In this document: positions 52,406 to 61,784 of the stretch, one piece after another
Layout of the letters: each line of letters starts with the position of its first letter
Position numbering within the stretch: position 1 is the stretch's first letter
From: Akkermansiaceae bacterium
Lineage (GTDB): Bacteria > Verrucomicrobiota > Verrucomicrobiia > Verrucomicrobiales > Akkermansiaceae
Direction of reading: 5' to 3'
Assembly: GCA_029253285.1 (NCBI GenBank)
Contig: JAQWZU010000106.1
Span: forward strand, 1-64,000
DNA: 64,000 bases
The notes under the pieces: generated by a model
What the model saw: the letters and a program-made list of their open reading frames with translations, nothing else
Databases searched by the model: none
What the model was told of the DNA's origin: nothing
Program-made: the position numbers and the translations under genes

Positions 52406-55400
52406 GGTAGATAAACAAATTCGTTAAGGCTGAAAATGACCTGACAAAGGTCAGCGTAGGCAAGTTGTTTCCCGTTTTTGGTTCCTTGATAAGAAGACGC
52501 CTGAGCATCAATGAACGCGCGGTTATCACGTAACTCCGTTGAGCTTGGGTCACGACTTAGCGTGCGACGGTAGAGTTCGCTAATCGCTTCATCGGTCTCC
52601 TTTTGGGAGACACTTGCCGCCAAAGCGCCCGCCCAACTCACAACCTGCGGATTATTCATGAAGAGCAAGGCCTGGGGTGCGATCGTCGTACTGGGACGAC
52701 TTCCCTGACTCGACAGCGGCTCAGGTTGATCAAAGATCTGCATCATCGGAACGAGCCGACTACGCTTGATCATGAAATAGATACTGCGACGGCGATGCCT
52801 CTCATCCAAAGTCCCCGGTCCATACATTCTGGTGTCCAGTTGCCCGGCCGACGAAAGAATAGAATCACGCACGATTTCGGCTTCGAGACGTCGCGGAGTG
52901 AAGCGCCAGAGGAATTGATTATCGGGATCAGCCGCAACTTTCTTCGGCGAGGGCGCACTGCTTTGTTGCCAGGTCGCACTGAGCATGATGTCGCGATGTA
53001 AGGCTTTCACATCCCATCCGCTCGCAATAAACTGTCGAGCCATGTAATCCAACAACTCCGGATGCGAGGGAAGCTTTCCTTGCAGACCAAAGTCGTTCGG
53101 GGTCGATACGATTCCCCTTCCAAAGTGATGATGCCAAATACGATTCACTGCCACCCGCGCCAACAAGTGGCCTGCGCCATTCTCGACATCCGTCATCCAG
53201 TTCGCCAATCCGGTGCGACGATAACTCGTACGCTTCCAATCAGCCGGAGGCTGCTCCTGCCAATCAGCACTGGCCTTGCCATCATTCATGAGCACCTGAA
53301 GAAAACCCGCATTTGCCACACCCTTTTTCTGATTCGGATCGCCTCGACTTAGGAAATGTGTCTTAGGATAAAAATGCGGGAAACCGCGGCCATCGGCATG
53401 ATGTTTTGTTGGCTTAAACCCTTCGCTGGTCACCTGCACTTTGGTCACGCTGGGCTTGGGCTTGGTTCCGGGGGAATTTCTGACAGCCGCATCCAGCTTC
53501 ACCCATTCCGGGATTGAAATGAGGTATTGCTGAAAGAGCACCTCTCGCTGTTTCTCATCAAGCGTTCCTTTCGCCAAAGCCTCAAGAGCCGCGCTGATCG
53601 CACCGTCTTTTCCACCGCCCACTTTCACTGAAGGCGCAGGATTTCCACTCACCGAAAGACGGAATCTTCCCAAGCTATGCTGTGTGTTATTGGAAAACCT
53701 CAGTTCCACCTCCAGCATCTCTCCGCTATTAAGCTTCGTTACCTTCTCTAACTCAAAAACCGCAGCCTGATCTTTCCCAATCCCTCCTGAATCCACAGCC
53801 CAACCAGTCCCATTGAAATCTTTGTCAATCGACGAAGCCACCGAGAGATTACTCTTATTTTGTTGATGCGTCGCTTTCGCGCCGACCAATTTCAGCTCCC
53901 GTTTTTTCCCGTCGCGAGAAACCGCCAAAAGCTTGAGATTGCTCAATGCAAAATTCCCATTACTCGCTCGCCCCGGTCCCTTTCGCTTCATCGAGGAATC
54001 AGTCAAGGCCTCCACGCGGAGAAATCGCATCATCCCCGAAGGAGGTGCCGATCCGACTGTATAGGTCTCCTTCGCCCCTGCTGCCCCCACCGCCAATATC
54101 GCACCGTCGGCTTGCTGTTTCAGCTTGGTTGCCTTGTGACTGGAAACGGCACTCTTCACGCCAAGGTTCATCCACTCACTTTGCGCCACCGAAGAACGAG
54201 CACCGGTCTTGAGCCACTCTTTAAATGAATTTACCAGCTTGGGATTCGCTTCAAATGCCGCGCGAGCATTCACTGACTGATCGCACCTCACCTGCCACTC
54301 CTTCAAGGCCAACTGATATTCTTCAGAATCCAAATCAACATCGATCTCACTGCGAATCGTCGTGGTGAAGTTCGCCACAAAACGATAGTAATCCTTGACC
54401 GGAATGGGATCAAACTTGTGATCATGGCAACGGGCACATCCGATGGTCAGCCCCAACATCGCCGTGCCAGTCGTGGCGGCCATGTCGTCCAATTCATCGT
54501 AACGCGCGCTTTCAAATTCCTTCTCCGTCAGCTGCGTCGGAAAGACACCCGCTCCTAAAAAACCCGTCGCCATCATCGCGAGCGGATTCTCCGGATCGAT
54601 CTCGTCGCCCGCGACTTGCAACCGAACAAATTCATCCCAGGGCATGTTCGCGTTGAGCGCCTTGATCACAAAATCGCGATAGTGGTAAGCATACTTACGG
54701 TTGTAATCCTGCTCAAAGCCATGGCTCTCCGCAAAGCGCGCCGCATCCAACCAATGCCGCGCCCAACGCTCTCCATAGTGCGGGCTGGCGAGAAGTTCAT
54801 CCACCAAGTCCACATGGCTCATCGAAAGCGCCGCCTTCAATTGCTCTGCGGTCGGCGGCAATCCAATCACCGATAAATACGCCCGCCGAATCCGATCTCG
54901 ATCCTTGGCCTGCGAATTGGGAAGCAGATTATTTTCCTGCAATTTTGCCGCGACGAATTGGTCAATCTCCCCCTTCACCCATTTCCCTCCAGCCTTCGGC
55001 GGCGTCACCTTGGCCAGCGGCTTAAACGACCAAAACTCACGATCACTATCCGTCACCCTCATCTCAGCAGGACGATCGCCCTTCTTCTCAAGCAGCGGCT
55101 TGTCATAAGGTGCGCCCAGCGCGATCCACTTCTCAAAATCTGCGATCAGGGAATCAGGTAGCTTGTCCTTCTTCGGCGGCATCTCCAGGTCCTCTTCCTC
55201 ATGTCGGATCAAAGTGAGTAAATAACTCTCTCCCGGCTTTTCCAAATCAATGGCATCCTCCGAATCCCCGCCTTCCAACAACAAATCCCGCGTTGAGAGA
55301 TCCAATCCCGAGCGAACCTTCTCATCCCCGTGGCATTTCAGACAATTGTCGATCAGGGCCGGACGAATCGTCTTTTGAAACAAGGCAGTCCCCTCCTTCA

Positions 55401-55479
55401 TCTTCTCGGCATGCCCTTCCTGGGACAATGCCGGACTACCTAAGAGAACAACCGCGATAGTAAGGACTTGTTTGCGCAT
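52402..55479 (-). CDS. Planctomycete-type cytochrome c / DUF1549 / DUF1553 secreted protein
   Basis: 1025 residues. Signal peptide MRKQVLTIAVVLLGSPALSQ. PSCyt1 domain with haem motif CLKCHGD at residues 46-51. DUF1549 follows (YLSVIGLPPTAEQLKAALS, GERWARHWLDAARFAES) with a second motif CARCHDHKFDPI. An insert at about 455-620 (MMRFLRVEALTDSSMKRKG, GNFALSNLKLLAVS, LRFSNNTQHSLGRFRLSVSG) resembles a discoidin/F5-8C-like binding domain. DUF1553 runs to the end (RVAVNRIWHHHFGRGIVSTP, PQALLFMNNPQV). The insert differs from that in the 628-3594 paralogue, suggesting different targets. Confidence 0.93.
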   Translation of the reverse strand: MRKQVLTIAVVLLGSPALSQEGHAEKMKEGTALFQKTIRPALIDNCLKCHGDEKVRSGLDLSTRDLLLEGGDSEDAIDLEKPGESYLLTLIRHEEEDLEMPPKKDKLPDSLIADFEKWIALGAPYDKPLLEKKGDRPAEMRVTDSDREFWSFKPLAKVTPPKAGGKWVKGEIDQFVAAKLQENNLLPNSQAKDRDRIRRAYLSVIGLPPTAEQLKAALSMSHVDLVDELLASPHYGERWARHWLDAARFAESHGFEQDYNRKYAYHYRDFVIKALNANMPWDEFVRLQVAGDEIDPENPLAMMATGFLGAGVFPTQLTEKEFESARYDELDDMAATTGTAMLGLTIGCARCHDHKFDPIPVKDYYRFVANFTTTIRSEIDVDLDSEEYQLALKEWQVRCDQSVNARAAFEANPKLVNSFKEWLKTGARSSVAQSEWMNLGVKSAVSSHKATKLKQQADGAILAVGAAGAKETYTVGSAPPSGMMRFLRVEALTDSSMKRKGPGRASNGNFALSNLKLLAVSRDGKKRELKLVGAKATHQQNKSNLSVASSIDKDFNGTGWAVDSGGIGKDQAAVFELEKVTKLNSGEMLEVELRFSNNTQHSLGRFRLSVSGNPAPSVKVGGGKDGAISAALEALAKGTLDEKQREVLFQQYLISIPEWVKLDAAVRNSPGTKPKPSVTKVQVTSEGFKPTKHHADGRGFPHFYPKTHFLSRGDPNQKKGVANAGFLQVLMNDGKASADWQEQPPADWKRTSYRRTGLANWMTDVENGAGHLLARVAVNRIWHHHFGRGIVSTPNDFGLQGKLPSHPELLDYMARQFIASGWDVKALHRDIMLSATWQQSSAPSPKKVAADPDNQFLWRFTPRRLEAEIVRDSILSSAGQLDTRMYGPGTLDERHRRRSIYFMIKRSRLVPMMQIFDQPEPLSSQGSRPSTTIAPQALLFMNNPQVVSWAGALAASVSQKETDEAISELYRRTLSRDPSSTELRDNRAFIDAQASSYQGTKNGKQLAYADLCQVIFSLNEFVYLP

Positions 55480-55749
55480 AGAATTCAGACCAGTGATCAG
55501 TAGTTTCCCATTTACGCCCCACCCATGGCAATCTCTATCAAGAGCCCACTACGAAAAAAGAGAGACTTTTACCGCCAGCTGCGCTGGTGCGAACCTTGGT
55601 TCCAAGAGGCCATCGACCGCCTGAAGAAAGAACGCGGAGAGACGAATCGGGAGAATGGAAATCAGAAATTATATTTTTCTCACTCCCCCCCCCGGCCAGC
55701 TAGGACTTTCCTACCGCGGTCTCATCCTGCCTCAACAACAAAAAACGAG
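55480..55749. other. Gene-poor gap before tRNA-Val
   Basis: An ATG at 55525 opens a frame whose first 50 or so codons look coding (arginine- and lysine-rich), but it then runs into a C-rich stretch and across the tRNA. I see no terminator or repeat. Possibly the remnant of a small gene. Confidence 0.3.
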
Positions 55750-55825
55750 TGGTACGGGATGACGGACTCGAACCGCCGACATACTCGGTGTAAACGAGTC
55801 GCTCTACCAACTGAGCTAATCCCGC
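55750..55825 (-). tRNA. tRNA-Val (UAC)
   Basis: 76 bases including an encoded CCA. Acceptor GCGGGAT pairs with ATCCCGT. The D-arm is AGCTCAGTTGGTAGAGC. The anticodon stem ACTCG/CGAGT encloses loop TTTACAC with anticodon TAC, and the T-arm holds GGTTCGAGTCC. All arms are normal and there is no intron. Confidence 0.97.
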
Positions 55826-55927
55826 ATGGACCACTCGGACGGGCGGACTTTAATCAGAAGCCTGGGGGGCGATCAAGCGATTTGCGCGCTTGTGTGTCAC
55901 TAAATTCGGTGATTTCTTTCGCGCGCC

Positions 55928-56392
55928 ATGCATTTGCGCTTCACGGAAGAAGAACTCGCCACTCTCGTAGAGATGGTCAGCCTGGCTGCGGAGGTGGCAA
56001 ACTTAAACCCTGAAGAGAGCGGATCAGCTGATTTGGCGCGCTTTGAGGCTGTCGAAAGCAAGGTTCTCGAGTCGGCCAAGCACGCCGGGATGGCGGAATG
56101 GATCGAGTTCGACCAGCAACGGAGCAAGAACCGCGTGACGGAGAAATTCCAGGCCAATTCCTATTTCCAGCGCTGCATCGAAGAGTTCCGTAATGCCCAT
56201 TTCTGGGAAGAACTCATGATTCGTCTCGCCGAGCGGGATCTCATCAAGGAGATGGGCGAAGAAGCCTATCTCGCGATGAACGAAGAAGCCCGCCGCAAAA
56301 AAGCCGAGCCCCGCGAAAAGCGCTATTGGGCCAAATTCCAAAAAAAAGGAATCAGCCCGCTCCATTGGGTGGAACCCAACGAAGACCTCTAA
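55928..56392 (+). CDS. Conserved hypothetical helical protein
   Basis: 154 residues, acidic and almost wholly helical: MHLRFTEEELATLVEMVSLAAEVANL, FQRCIEEFRNAHFWEELMIRLAERDL, and a basic stretch ARRKKAEPREKRYWAKFQKKG near the end. No signal peptide or known domain. It ends PLHWVEPNEDL, a tidy terminus. The next gene follows 49 bases later on the same strand, so they may be coexpressed. Function unknown. Confidence 0.7.
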   Translation: MHLRFTEEELATLVEMVSLAAEVANLNPEESGSADLARFEAVESKVLESAKHAGMAEWIEFDQQRSKNRVTEKFQANSYFQRCIEEFRNAHFWEELMIRLAERDLIKEMGEEAYLAMNEEARRKKAEPREKRYWAKFQKKGISPLHWVEPNEDL

Positions 56393-56441
56393 GTCGCGTT
56401 TCTGCGTTTTCATTCCCCAACTTCTCCCCCATCTTTCTGTC

Positions 56442-57473
56442 GTGATCACGCGACGAAAGACCTTTTACCCGATCTCGGATTCCCTCCGAAACTATCTCGC
56501 GCACTACGGCCGGCTTTCTGAAGTCCCTCTCGTCTACGACGAACTCCTCCGCTTCACCGGCTCCATCCCCTACGAAAACCCCAAAGGCGAGGAAACTCTC
56601 TGGCTGGAGGTAATGTATCCTCCCGAGGTTATGGCCGAGCTCCGACCCAAGCTCACCAGGATCTATTCCATGCTCAAAATCGGCGACGACTTGAGCCTCG
56701 CCGATCACCTTACTGTTGAGCGCATCGACTTCGGCGAGTTTGGAAACTCCCGCCCATTCCGCATCCGCATCACCAACCTCTTTAACGGCAACTCGGATTA
56801 TTATTATGTCAAACACGCCGATGCTTCCCGACTCTTTGGCCTGGAGCTGGAACACATCCTCTCGCCCAACCGCATCAACTACCTCGTCAATGGCAACACC
56901 TTGATCGAGGAACACATCGCAGGCGTTCCGGGCGATGTCTTCATTCGCGACTACCTCTCCGACCCGGCCCTCAATCACGTCCGGGTCGCCAAGGAATTTG
57001 TCAAATTCGGCGAACGTTGCTTTCTTCGTATGCTCGGCGACATGCGCACGGTGAATTACGTTGTCGATATCACGCCTGACTTCGAGGAAGTGCAATACCG
57101 CGTTCGTCCCATTGACTTCGATCAACAATCATACGAAGGCAAGCTCTCGGTCTACCGCGCCCACATGTTTCCTGACAACCGTCCGGTGGAAGAGTTGGTG
57201 CGCTCCCACCTCAACGATCAAACGATACTGCAATACCGCGCCGAAGAGCACCTCCAAATGAGCCGTCGGGCCAAAGTCGAACGCAATCGCCTCAAAGCCG
57301 TCCTCACCGTAATGAATCGCACCAACCTAGCGCCTCACGAACACGTGGTGGAACTCCGCGAAGCGATGGTCGAGCGCTATGGCTCGCACGCCTTCGAGGC
57401 CTGTGAATCGATGGGAGCCCTGACCGCGACCCACCTCCAACAAGTCCTCGACCTTACTCCACGCCGAAGTTGA
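56442..57473 (+). CDS. Conserved hypothetical protein
   Basis: 343 residues, GTG start. No signal peptide or membrane helix. Recognisable only as a well-formed globular protein: PISDSLRNYLAHYGRLSEVPL, FGEFGNSRPFRIRITNLFNG, INYLVNGNTLIEEHIAGVPGDV, RVRPIDFDQQSYEGKLSVY. The segment with TLIEEHIAGVPGD and PIDFDQ faintly recalls kinase-like folds (hinge and DFD), but the glycine loop and HRD motif are not evident, so I do not call it one. Overlaps the convergent gene by 20 bases. Confidence 0.75.
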   Translation: MITRRKTFYPISDSLRNYLAHYGRLSEVPLVYDELLRFTGSIPYENPKGEETLWLEVMYPPEVMAELRPKLTRIYSMLKIGDDLSLADHLTVERIDFGEFGNSRPFRIRITNLFNGNSDYYYVKHADASRLFGLELEHILSPNRINYLVNGNTLIEEHIAGVPGDVFIRDYLSDPALNHVRVAKEFVKFGERCFLRMLGDMRTVNYVVDITPDFEEVQYRVRPIDFDQQSYEGKLSVYRAHMFPDNRPVEELVRSHLNDQTILQYRAEEHLQMSRRAKVERNRLKAVLTVMNRTNLAPHEHVVELREAMVERYGSHAFEACESMGALTATHLQQVLDLTPRRS

Positions 57474-58269
57474 CGAAGCAATCACGCTCGCCCAATTTGT
57501 CGTTATTGGCCCACCAGTAAATCGTGAGTCCCCGATAAATCTCGCTCTTCGCCTCCACTTCAAGAACCCCGATTTTTTCGCTTCCTTGCTCGATCACAAA
57601 TGAATCGGAGCCATATTGCTTGGACTTAATTTCGAGTTCACTCATTCCCGCGGCAAAGTGCTTTTCATCGTTGAGATCCACCTCGGTGTCAGAGAATTTC
57701 ACCTTCACCTTCTTACCGTCCTTGAGGCGTTTTCCGATAAAGACATCACTCCTGATGGCCTTCTCGATTTTTTCTTCTTCAGTATCACTCTTAATGCTGT
57801 GGAAAGCTCGCAAGGAAAACTTTAAGCCCACCCGGATCGGGTTCTCGGTCTTTTTCTCGACCACCTTTGGCTTCACCATGACGCCCTTGCTCGAAACGGC
57901 ATGCACAAATTCCACCTTGGTATCGCCCGTCACCGTCACCGTGAAATCAACCGGCTTTTTCGAATTTAGAATCGCCTCTTTGGCCGTAGTGGTAAATGGA
58001 TCCTCTGAGATTGGCCTGCGGGTCACCCATTTCCCTTTGATCTCTTCCTGCACAACGAAGTTAAGCTTCACCTCCTTATGAGAGGTCCGGGTCTTTCCTT
58101 TTTTGGGGTGTAGGAGCCCCTCGAGATCTTCGGAACCAACACCATAGTCATACTTGCGGCCATCCCAGCCAATGAAATATCCGAGCCATTCCGTGCGGTC
58201 GGCATGAACGGGAAGTTCCGCGAATGCGGAGGAGGTCAGGATGGCGAGGAGGGTCAGCGTGCGTTTCAT
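57454..58269 (-). CDS. Hypothetical secreted protein
   Basis: 271 residues. Signal peptide MKRTLTLLAILTSSAFA. The mature protein is rich in Lys and charged beta strands: VHADRTEWLGYFIGWDGRKYDYG, VKLNFVVQEEIKGKWVTRR, VDFTVTVTGDTKVEFVHAVSS, VGLKFSLRAFHSI and IYRGLTIYWWANNDKLGERDC. Probably periplasmic and beta-rich. I recognise no family. The 3' end overlaps the convergent neighbour by 20 bases. Confidence 0.7.
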   Translation of the reverse strand: MKRTLTLLAILTSSAFAELPVHADRTEWLGYFIGWDGRKYDYGVGSEDLEGLLHPKKGKTRTSHKEVKLNFVVQEEIKGKWVTRRPISEDPFTTTAKEAILNSKKPVDFTVTVTGDTKVEFVHAVSSKGVMVKPKVVEKKTENPIRVGLKFSLRAFHSIKSDTEEEKIEKAIRSDVFIGKRLKDGKKVKVKFSDTEVDLNDEKHFAAGMSELEIKSKQYGSDSFVIEQGSEKIGVLEVEAKSEIYRGLTIYWWANNDKLGERDCFVNFGVE

Positions 58270-58357
58270 ACCGAAAACTCTAGCGAGAGATTTTCAGCCT
58301 GCCAGCGAAAATCGCCTTGCCGGGAATACCCACCCTCCCCGACGCGCTTATTCCTCG

Positions 58358-58642
58358 ATGAAACGTCTTCTTCTCGCTTTCTTTCTTCTCGCCGACTGCT
58401 AGGCCGAAGCCGGACCGGTGGAAATCGGCACCGTCAAGTGATCCCGCGATCTCGATAAATCCCTCACCTCCCCCAAAGAGAGCGGAAAACCGGTCCTCAT
58501 TCTCTTCCAGGAAGTGCCTAAATTAAGTAGCTGGAAGGACCGCATCAACACGCGGGCCGGCGTGGCCAAGCGAATGATCAAGACGCCAGAAAAGAAAAAG
58601 CGCCCGGTTCCAGAGGAACTCAAGGCGCTTGTAAAAAGATGA
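58358..58642 (+). pseudogene. Decayed thioredoxin-like secreted protein gene
   Basis: Reading from an ATG gives a signal-like MKRLLLAFFLLADC, a TAG, then AEAGPVEIGTVK, a TGA where Trp is expected, and SRDLDKSLTSPKESGKPVLILFQEVP. That is the start of a thioredoxin-fold domain, which then jumps to KRPVPEELKALVKR at the end. The Cys-containing active-site stretch is missing. Two in-frame stops plus an internal deletion mark a pseudogene. Selenocysteine at the TGA is unlikely because the site is not catalytic. The rest of 58270-58655 shows nothing else. Confidence 0.7.
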
Positions 58643-58655
58643 ATCGAACGACCGC

Positions 58656-59270
58656 TTACTTGGTAGCCGCAAAGTTTGCTGCGACGACGTCCCAGTTGAC
58701 GACATTCCAGAATGCGGAAATATAGTCGGGACGACGGTTTTGGTAGTTCAGGTAGTAAGCATGCTCCCAGACGTCGAGTCCAAGAATCGGAGTGCAGCTA
58801 CAAACGCCGGCAGCCTCGCCCATGAGCGGGTTGTCCTGGTTGGGAGTGGAACAAACTCCTAGAGTTCCGTCAGCCTTGACGCCAAGCCAGGCCCAGCCGG
58901 AACCGAAGCGAGTCGCGCCAGCTTTGGCGAACTCAGCCTTGAATTCGTCGAGTGATCCGAAGGCCGCGTCGATGGCCGCTGCGAGATCGCCCGAAGGAGC
59001 GCTCGCCCCACCGGGAGCGATGACCTGCCAGAAAAGGCTGTGGTTGAAATGTCCGCCGCCATTATTGCGAAGAGCAGGAATGTCCGCGATCTTGGCCTGA
59101 AGGTCGACCAGCGAAAGATCCGCCAGCTCGGCATTGCCTTCGAGAGCGGTGTTGAGGTTGGTCACGTAAGCATTGTGGTGCTTTCCGTGGTGAATTTCCA
59201 TCGTCTGTGCGTCGATGTGCGGCTCGAGAGCGTCGTGAGCGTATCCCAGCTCGGGAAGTGAATGTGCCAT
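58656..59270 (-). CDS. sodA: Superoxide dismutase, Mn type by motif
   Basis: 204 residues. Metal ligands lie in [24 protein letters not shown] and [19 protein letters not shown]. Residues that separate Mn from Fe enzymes (GGG before [12 protein letters not shown], and Gln in NQDNPLMG) favour Mn, though cambialistic use is possible. Turns superoxide into peroxide and oxygen. No signal peptide, so cytoplasmic. Divergent from rmuC with a 111-base gap. Confidence 0.93.
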   Translation of the reverse strand: MAHSLPELGYAHDALEPHIDAQTMEIHHGKHHNAYVTNLNTALEGNAELADLSLVDLQAKIADIPALRNNGGGHFNHSLFWQVIAPGGASAPSGDLAAAIDAAFGSLDEFKAEFAKAGATRFGSGWAWLGVKADGTLGVCSTPNQDNPLMGEAAGVCSCTPILGLDVWEHAYYLNYQNRRPDYISAFWNVVNWDVVAANFAATK

Positions 59271-59381
59271 GGTTTTAATGAATTGTTTGATTTTGACGAC
59301 CTGTGCTCACAGAGTGAGACGCGCCGTCGCTGGCAAGGAAAGCACCTTCCGCGACAACCGCAAGAGACAAACATCCTCGAA

Positions 59382-60863
59382 ATGCCAGAATTTATCCAAC
59401 AACCCGCCACTGCATCCGCTCTGATCGCTTTTATCGTCGGATTAGTCATCGCCGCGCTCTATTTTAAAGCCCAGCTCAGCTCGGTCAAAGCCGCTGCCGA
59501 TGAACGCACTAAAAGCACCGAGAAAACAATCTCCGACCACGAAACCGAGAAAACCTCCCTCAAATCCGAGCTCGAAACGCTCCGATCCTCGGAATCCACG
59601 CTCCTGCAACATCAAAGCAAGCTCGAGGCCCAGATCGAATCCTTTAAGCAGCAGCAAAACGAAACCAACCAACTCGAGAAGCGGTTCTCCGACACCTTCA
59701 AATCCCTCTCCAACGACGCCCTTAAGTCCACCCAGCAGCAATTCCTCGACCTGGCCAAAACCACCTTCAAAACCGAGCAAAAACAAGCCAAAGGTGAACT
59801 TGAAAAGCGTGAACAAGCCGTCGCCCATCTCGTCAAGCCCGTCGCCGAGTCCCTCGAAAAAATGCAGACCCGTATTGGCGAAATCGAAAAAGCCCGCGAA
59901 GGCGCCTATTCCGCGATCAAGGAACAGGTCCACTCGCTCGTCGACTCCCAAAAAGGTCTCCACAAGGAAACCCGTCAACTCGTCAAGGCCCTGCGCCAAC
60001 CCACCGGCCGCGGGCAGTGGGGTGAGATGCAACTTCAGCGCGTCGTCGAGATGGCCGGAATGCAGGAGCACTGTGACTTTACCACGCAGACCTCCACCAC
60101 CACCGACGAAGGCAAACGCCTTCGCCCCGACCTCATCGTGAAGCTCCCCGGCGGCAAGCAAATCATCGTTGATTCCAAAACACCCATGGACGCCTACCTC
60201 GACGCGCTCGAAGCTGACTCCGACGAAGATCGCGACGGCCACCTCGCCCGTCACGCCAACCAGGTCTCCACACACATTCGCCAACTCGCCTCCAAAAACT
60301 ACCAGGCCCAATTCCAACCCGCGCCGGAATTCGTCGTCCTCTTCCTTCCGTCCGAGTCCTTCTTCTCAGCCGCTCTCACCCAAGACTCTTCCCTCCTCGA
60401 GCAGGGCGTCGATCAGAACGTCATCCTTGCCACTCCGACCACCCTCATCGCTCTCCTCCGCTCTGTCGCTTACGGCTGGCGTCAGGAAGCCCTCGCCGAA
60501 AACGCCCGCCGTATTTCCGACACCGGACGCGAACTCCACAAACGTCTCACCGTCTTCTCCGGACACCTCGGCAAAGTCGGACGCGCCCTCGACACCTCGG
60601 TCAAATCCTACAACTCCGCCGTCTCCTCCCTCGAGTCCCGCATCCTTCCCTCGGCACGCAAATTCGAAAACCTCGAAGCCTCCGAACAAAGTCTCACCTT
60701 CGAGAGTCCCAACAGTCTCGAAATCACCCCCAAACATACCCAGTCCCTCGAAGCCCCCGCCGACGACATCACCCTCGATCTCGGAGAACCACCCACTGGA
60801 GAAGTCGAAGAAAAAGCTAGCTCCGCCGCCGGCGACTTCCGCGCCGCCCTCGAAGACTCATGA
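59382..60863 (+). CDS. rmuC: DNA recombination protein RmuC
   Basis: 493 residues from MPEFIQQPATASA; the track start adds 40 unrelated residues. One N-terminal membrane helix (ALIAFIVGLVIAALYF), a long coiled coil at about 35-170, then the RmuC nuclease-like domain: RGQWGEMQLQRVVEMAGM, DLIVKLPGGKQIIVDSKTPMDAY, FVVLFLPSESFFSAAL and TTLIALLRSVAYGWRQE. RmuC limits recombination of inverted repeats. The C-terminal 60 residues are acidic and variable. Overlaps the next gene as ATGA. Confidence 0.94.
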   Translation: MPEFIQQPATASALIAFIVGLVIAALYFKAQLSSVKAAADERTKSTEKTISDHETEKTSLKSELETLRSSESTLLQHQSKLEAQIESFKQQQNETNQLEKRFSDTFKSLSNDALKSTQQQFLDLAKTTFKTEQKQAKGELEKREQAVAHLVKPVAESLEKMQTRIGEIEKAREGAYSAIKEQVHSLVDSQKGLHKETRQLVKALRQPTGRGQWGEMQLQRVVEMAGMQEHCDFTTQTSTTTDEGKRLRPDLIVKLPGGKQIIVDSKTPMDAYLDALEADSDEDRDGHLARHANQVSTHIRQLASKNYQAQFQPAPEFVVLFLPSESFFSAALTQDSSLLEQGVDQNVILATPTTLIALLRSVAYGWRQEALAENARRISDTGRELHKRLTVFSGHLGKVGRALDTSVKSYNSAVSSLESRILPSARKFENLEASEQSLTFESPNSLEITPKHTQSLEAPADDITLDLGEPPTGEVEEKASSAAGDFRAALEDS

Positions 60864-61549
60864 AAACCGCCCTCGTCACCGGAGCGTCTTCCGGCATTGG
60901 AAAAGCCATCGCGATTGCCCTTCAGGAATCAGGGATGAAAGTCATCGGGCTCTGTCGGTCTGTCGAGAATCTTCCAGAGGGAGTCACACCGCTTGCTTGT
61001 GATCTTCGCGATGCCACCCAGATCCAGGAAGCCTTCCTCTCGCTCGATCACCTCGATATTCTCGTTAACTCTGCAGGCCTGGCTTATCTCTCCCGACTCA
61101 CCGATGGCGACCCCGCGCTTTGGGAAGAAATGTGGCAAGTCAACGTGCACGCCCTTAGTCTTTGCTGCCAGTTAGCCCTTCCCCTTTTCCCCGAAAACAG
61201 CGGGCAGATTCTAAATCTCTCTTCCATGTCCGGGCACCGCGTTCCGCCCACCGGAGGATTCTACGCCGCCACCAAATTTGCAGTCCGCGCCGTCAGCGAA
61301 GCCCTCCGCGCCGAATTAAAGAGCAACTGCTCGGCCATCCGAGTCGCCACCCTTTCCCCCGGCTTCGTCGACACTCCACTTCTCGACAAATACTTCGCCG
61401 GACGCGAAGACCAGCTCAAACAAACCCGCGAGAGCATCAAGATGCTCACCCCTGAATCCATCGCCGCCAGCGCCCTCCACATCCTCACTTCCCCACCTGA
61501 CGTCGAGGTCAACGACATCATGATGCGCAGTGCAGACCAGGCGATGTGA
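60860..61549 (+). CDS. SDR family oxidoreductase (classical)
   Basis: 229 residues. Cofactor loop TGASSGIGKAIA, DILVNSAGLAYL, structural Asn in QVNVHALS, catalytic Ser in LNLSSMSGH and an intact YAATK motif, so it should be active. IRVATLSPGFVDTPLLDKY follows. It resembles the YdfG/serine dehydrogenase-like group with broad 3-hydroxyacid substrates, but specificity is not decided by sequence. Starts by ATGA overlap with rmuC, so translation is coupled. Confidence 0.88.
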   Translation: MKTALVTGASSGIGKAIAIALQESGMKVIGLCRSVENLPEGVTPLACDLRDATQIQEAFLSLDHLDILVNSAGLAYLSRLTDGDPALWEEMWQVNVHALSLCCQLALPLFPENSGQILNLSSMSGHRVPPTGGFYAATKFAVRAVSEALRAELKSNCSAIRVATLSPGFVDTPLLDKYFAGREDQLKQTRESIKMLTPESIAASALHILTSPPDVEVNDIMMRSADQAM

Positions 61550-61554
61550 GATTC

Positions 61555-61680
61555 TTAAAAACCCCATTGGAGACCGAAGCCTCCATGAAAAAAGTCGACG
61601 AGCAATTCGTCTCCGGAGGCGCCCGACTCCCGATCCGCAGCCCAGCTATAGGACCCGTCACACAAAGTTGAACAGTTGAA
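61555..61680 (-). pseudogene. Possible C-terminal remnant of an outer-membrane barrel
   Basis: The minus strand reads ...SYSWAADRESGASGDELLVDF and ends in a short strand GGFGLQWGF before TAA, which looks like the last strand and terminal Phe of a barrel. Upstream the frame quickly degenerates and meets a TGA. No start or signal is present. A chance frame cannot be excluded. The rest of the gap 61550-61784 is A-rich without other signals. Confidence 0.25.
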
Positions 61681-61784
61681 ACAAAATATCGAGTATAAGA
61701 TTGCCCTGCCGCAGACTTTACCGTGGCACAAAAAACCGCGTCCTTTTCAAAAAAAACGTGGTCCTAAAATATTAATTGGGAATT

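Noticed and set aside
55525-56013. 162-aa ORF before the hypothetical helical protein
   Set aside because: It runs through the tRNA-Val gene in antisense and over the next gene's start; only its first part could be a gene remnant.
58439-58441. In-frame TGA as a selenocysteine codon
   Set aside because: It replaces a Trp outside the active site and a second stop (TAG) lies upstream; decay is simpler.
61603-61671. 28-aa plus-strand ORF after the SDR gene
   Set aside because: Too short, no family features and opposite a more protein-like minus-strand frame.
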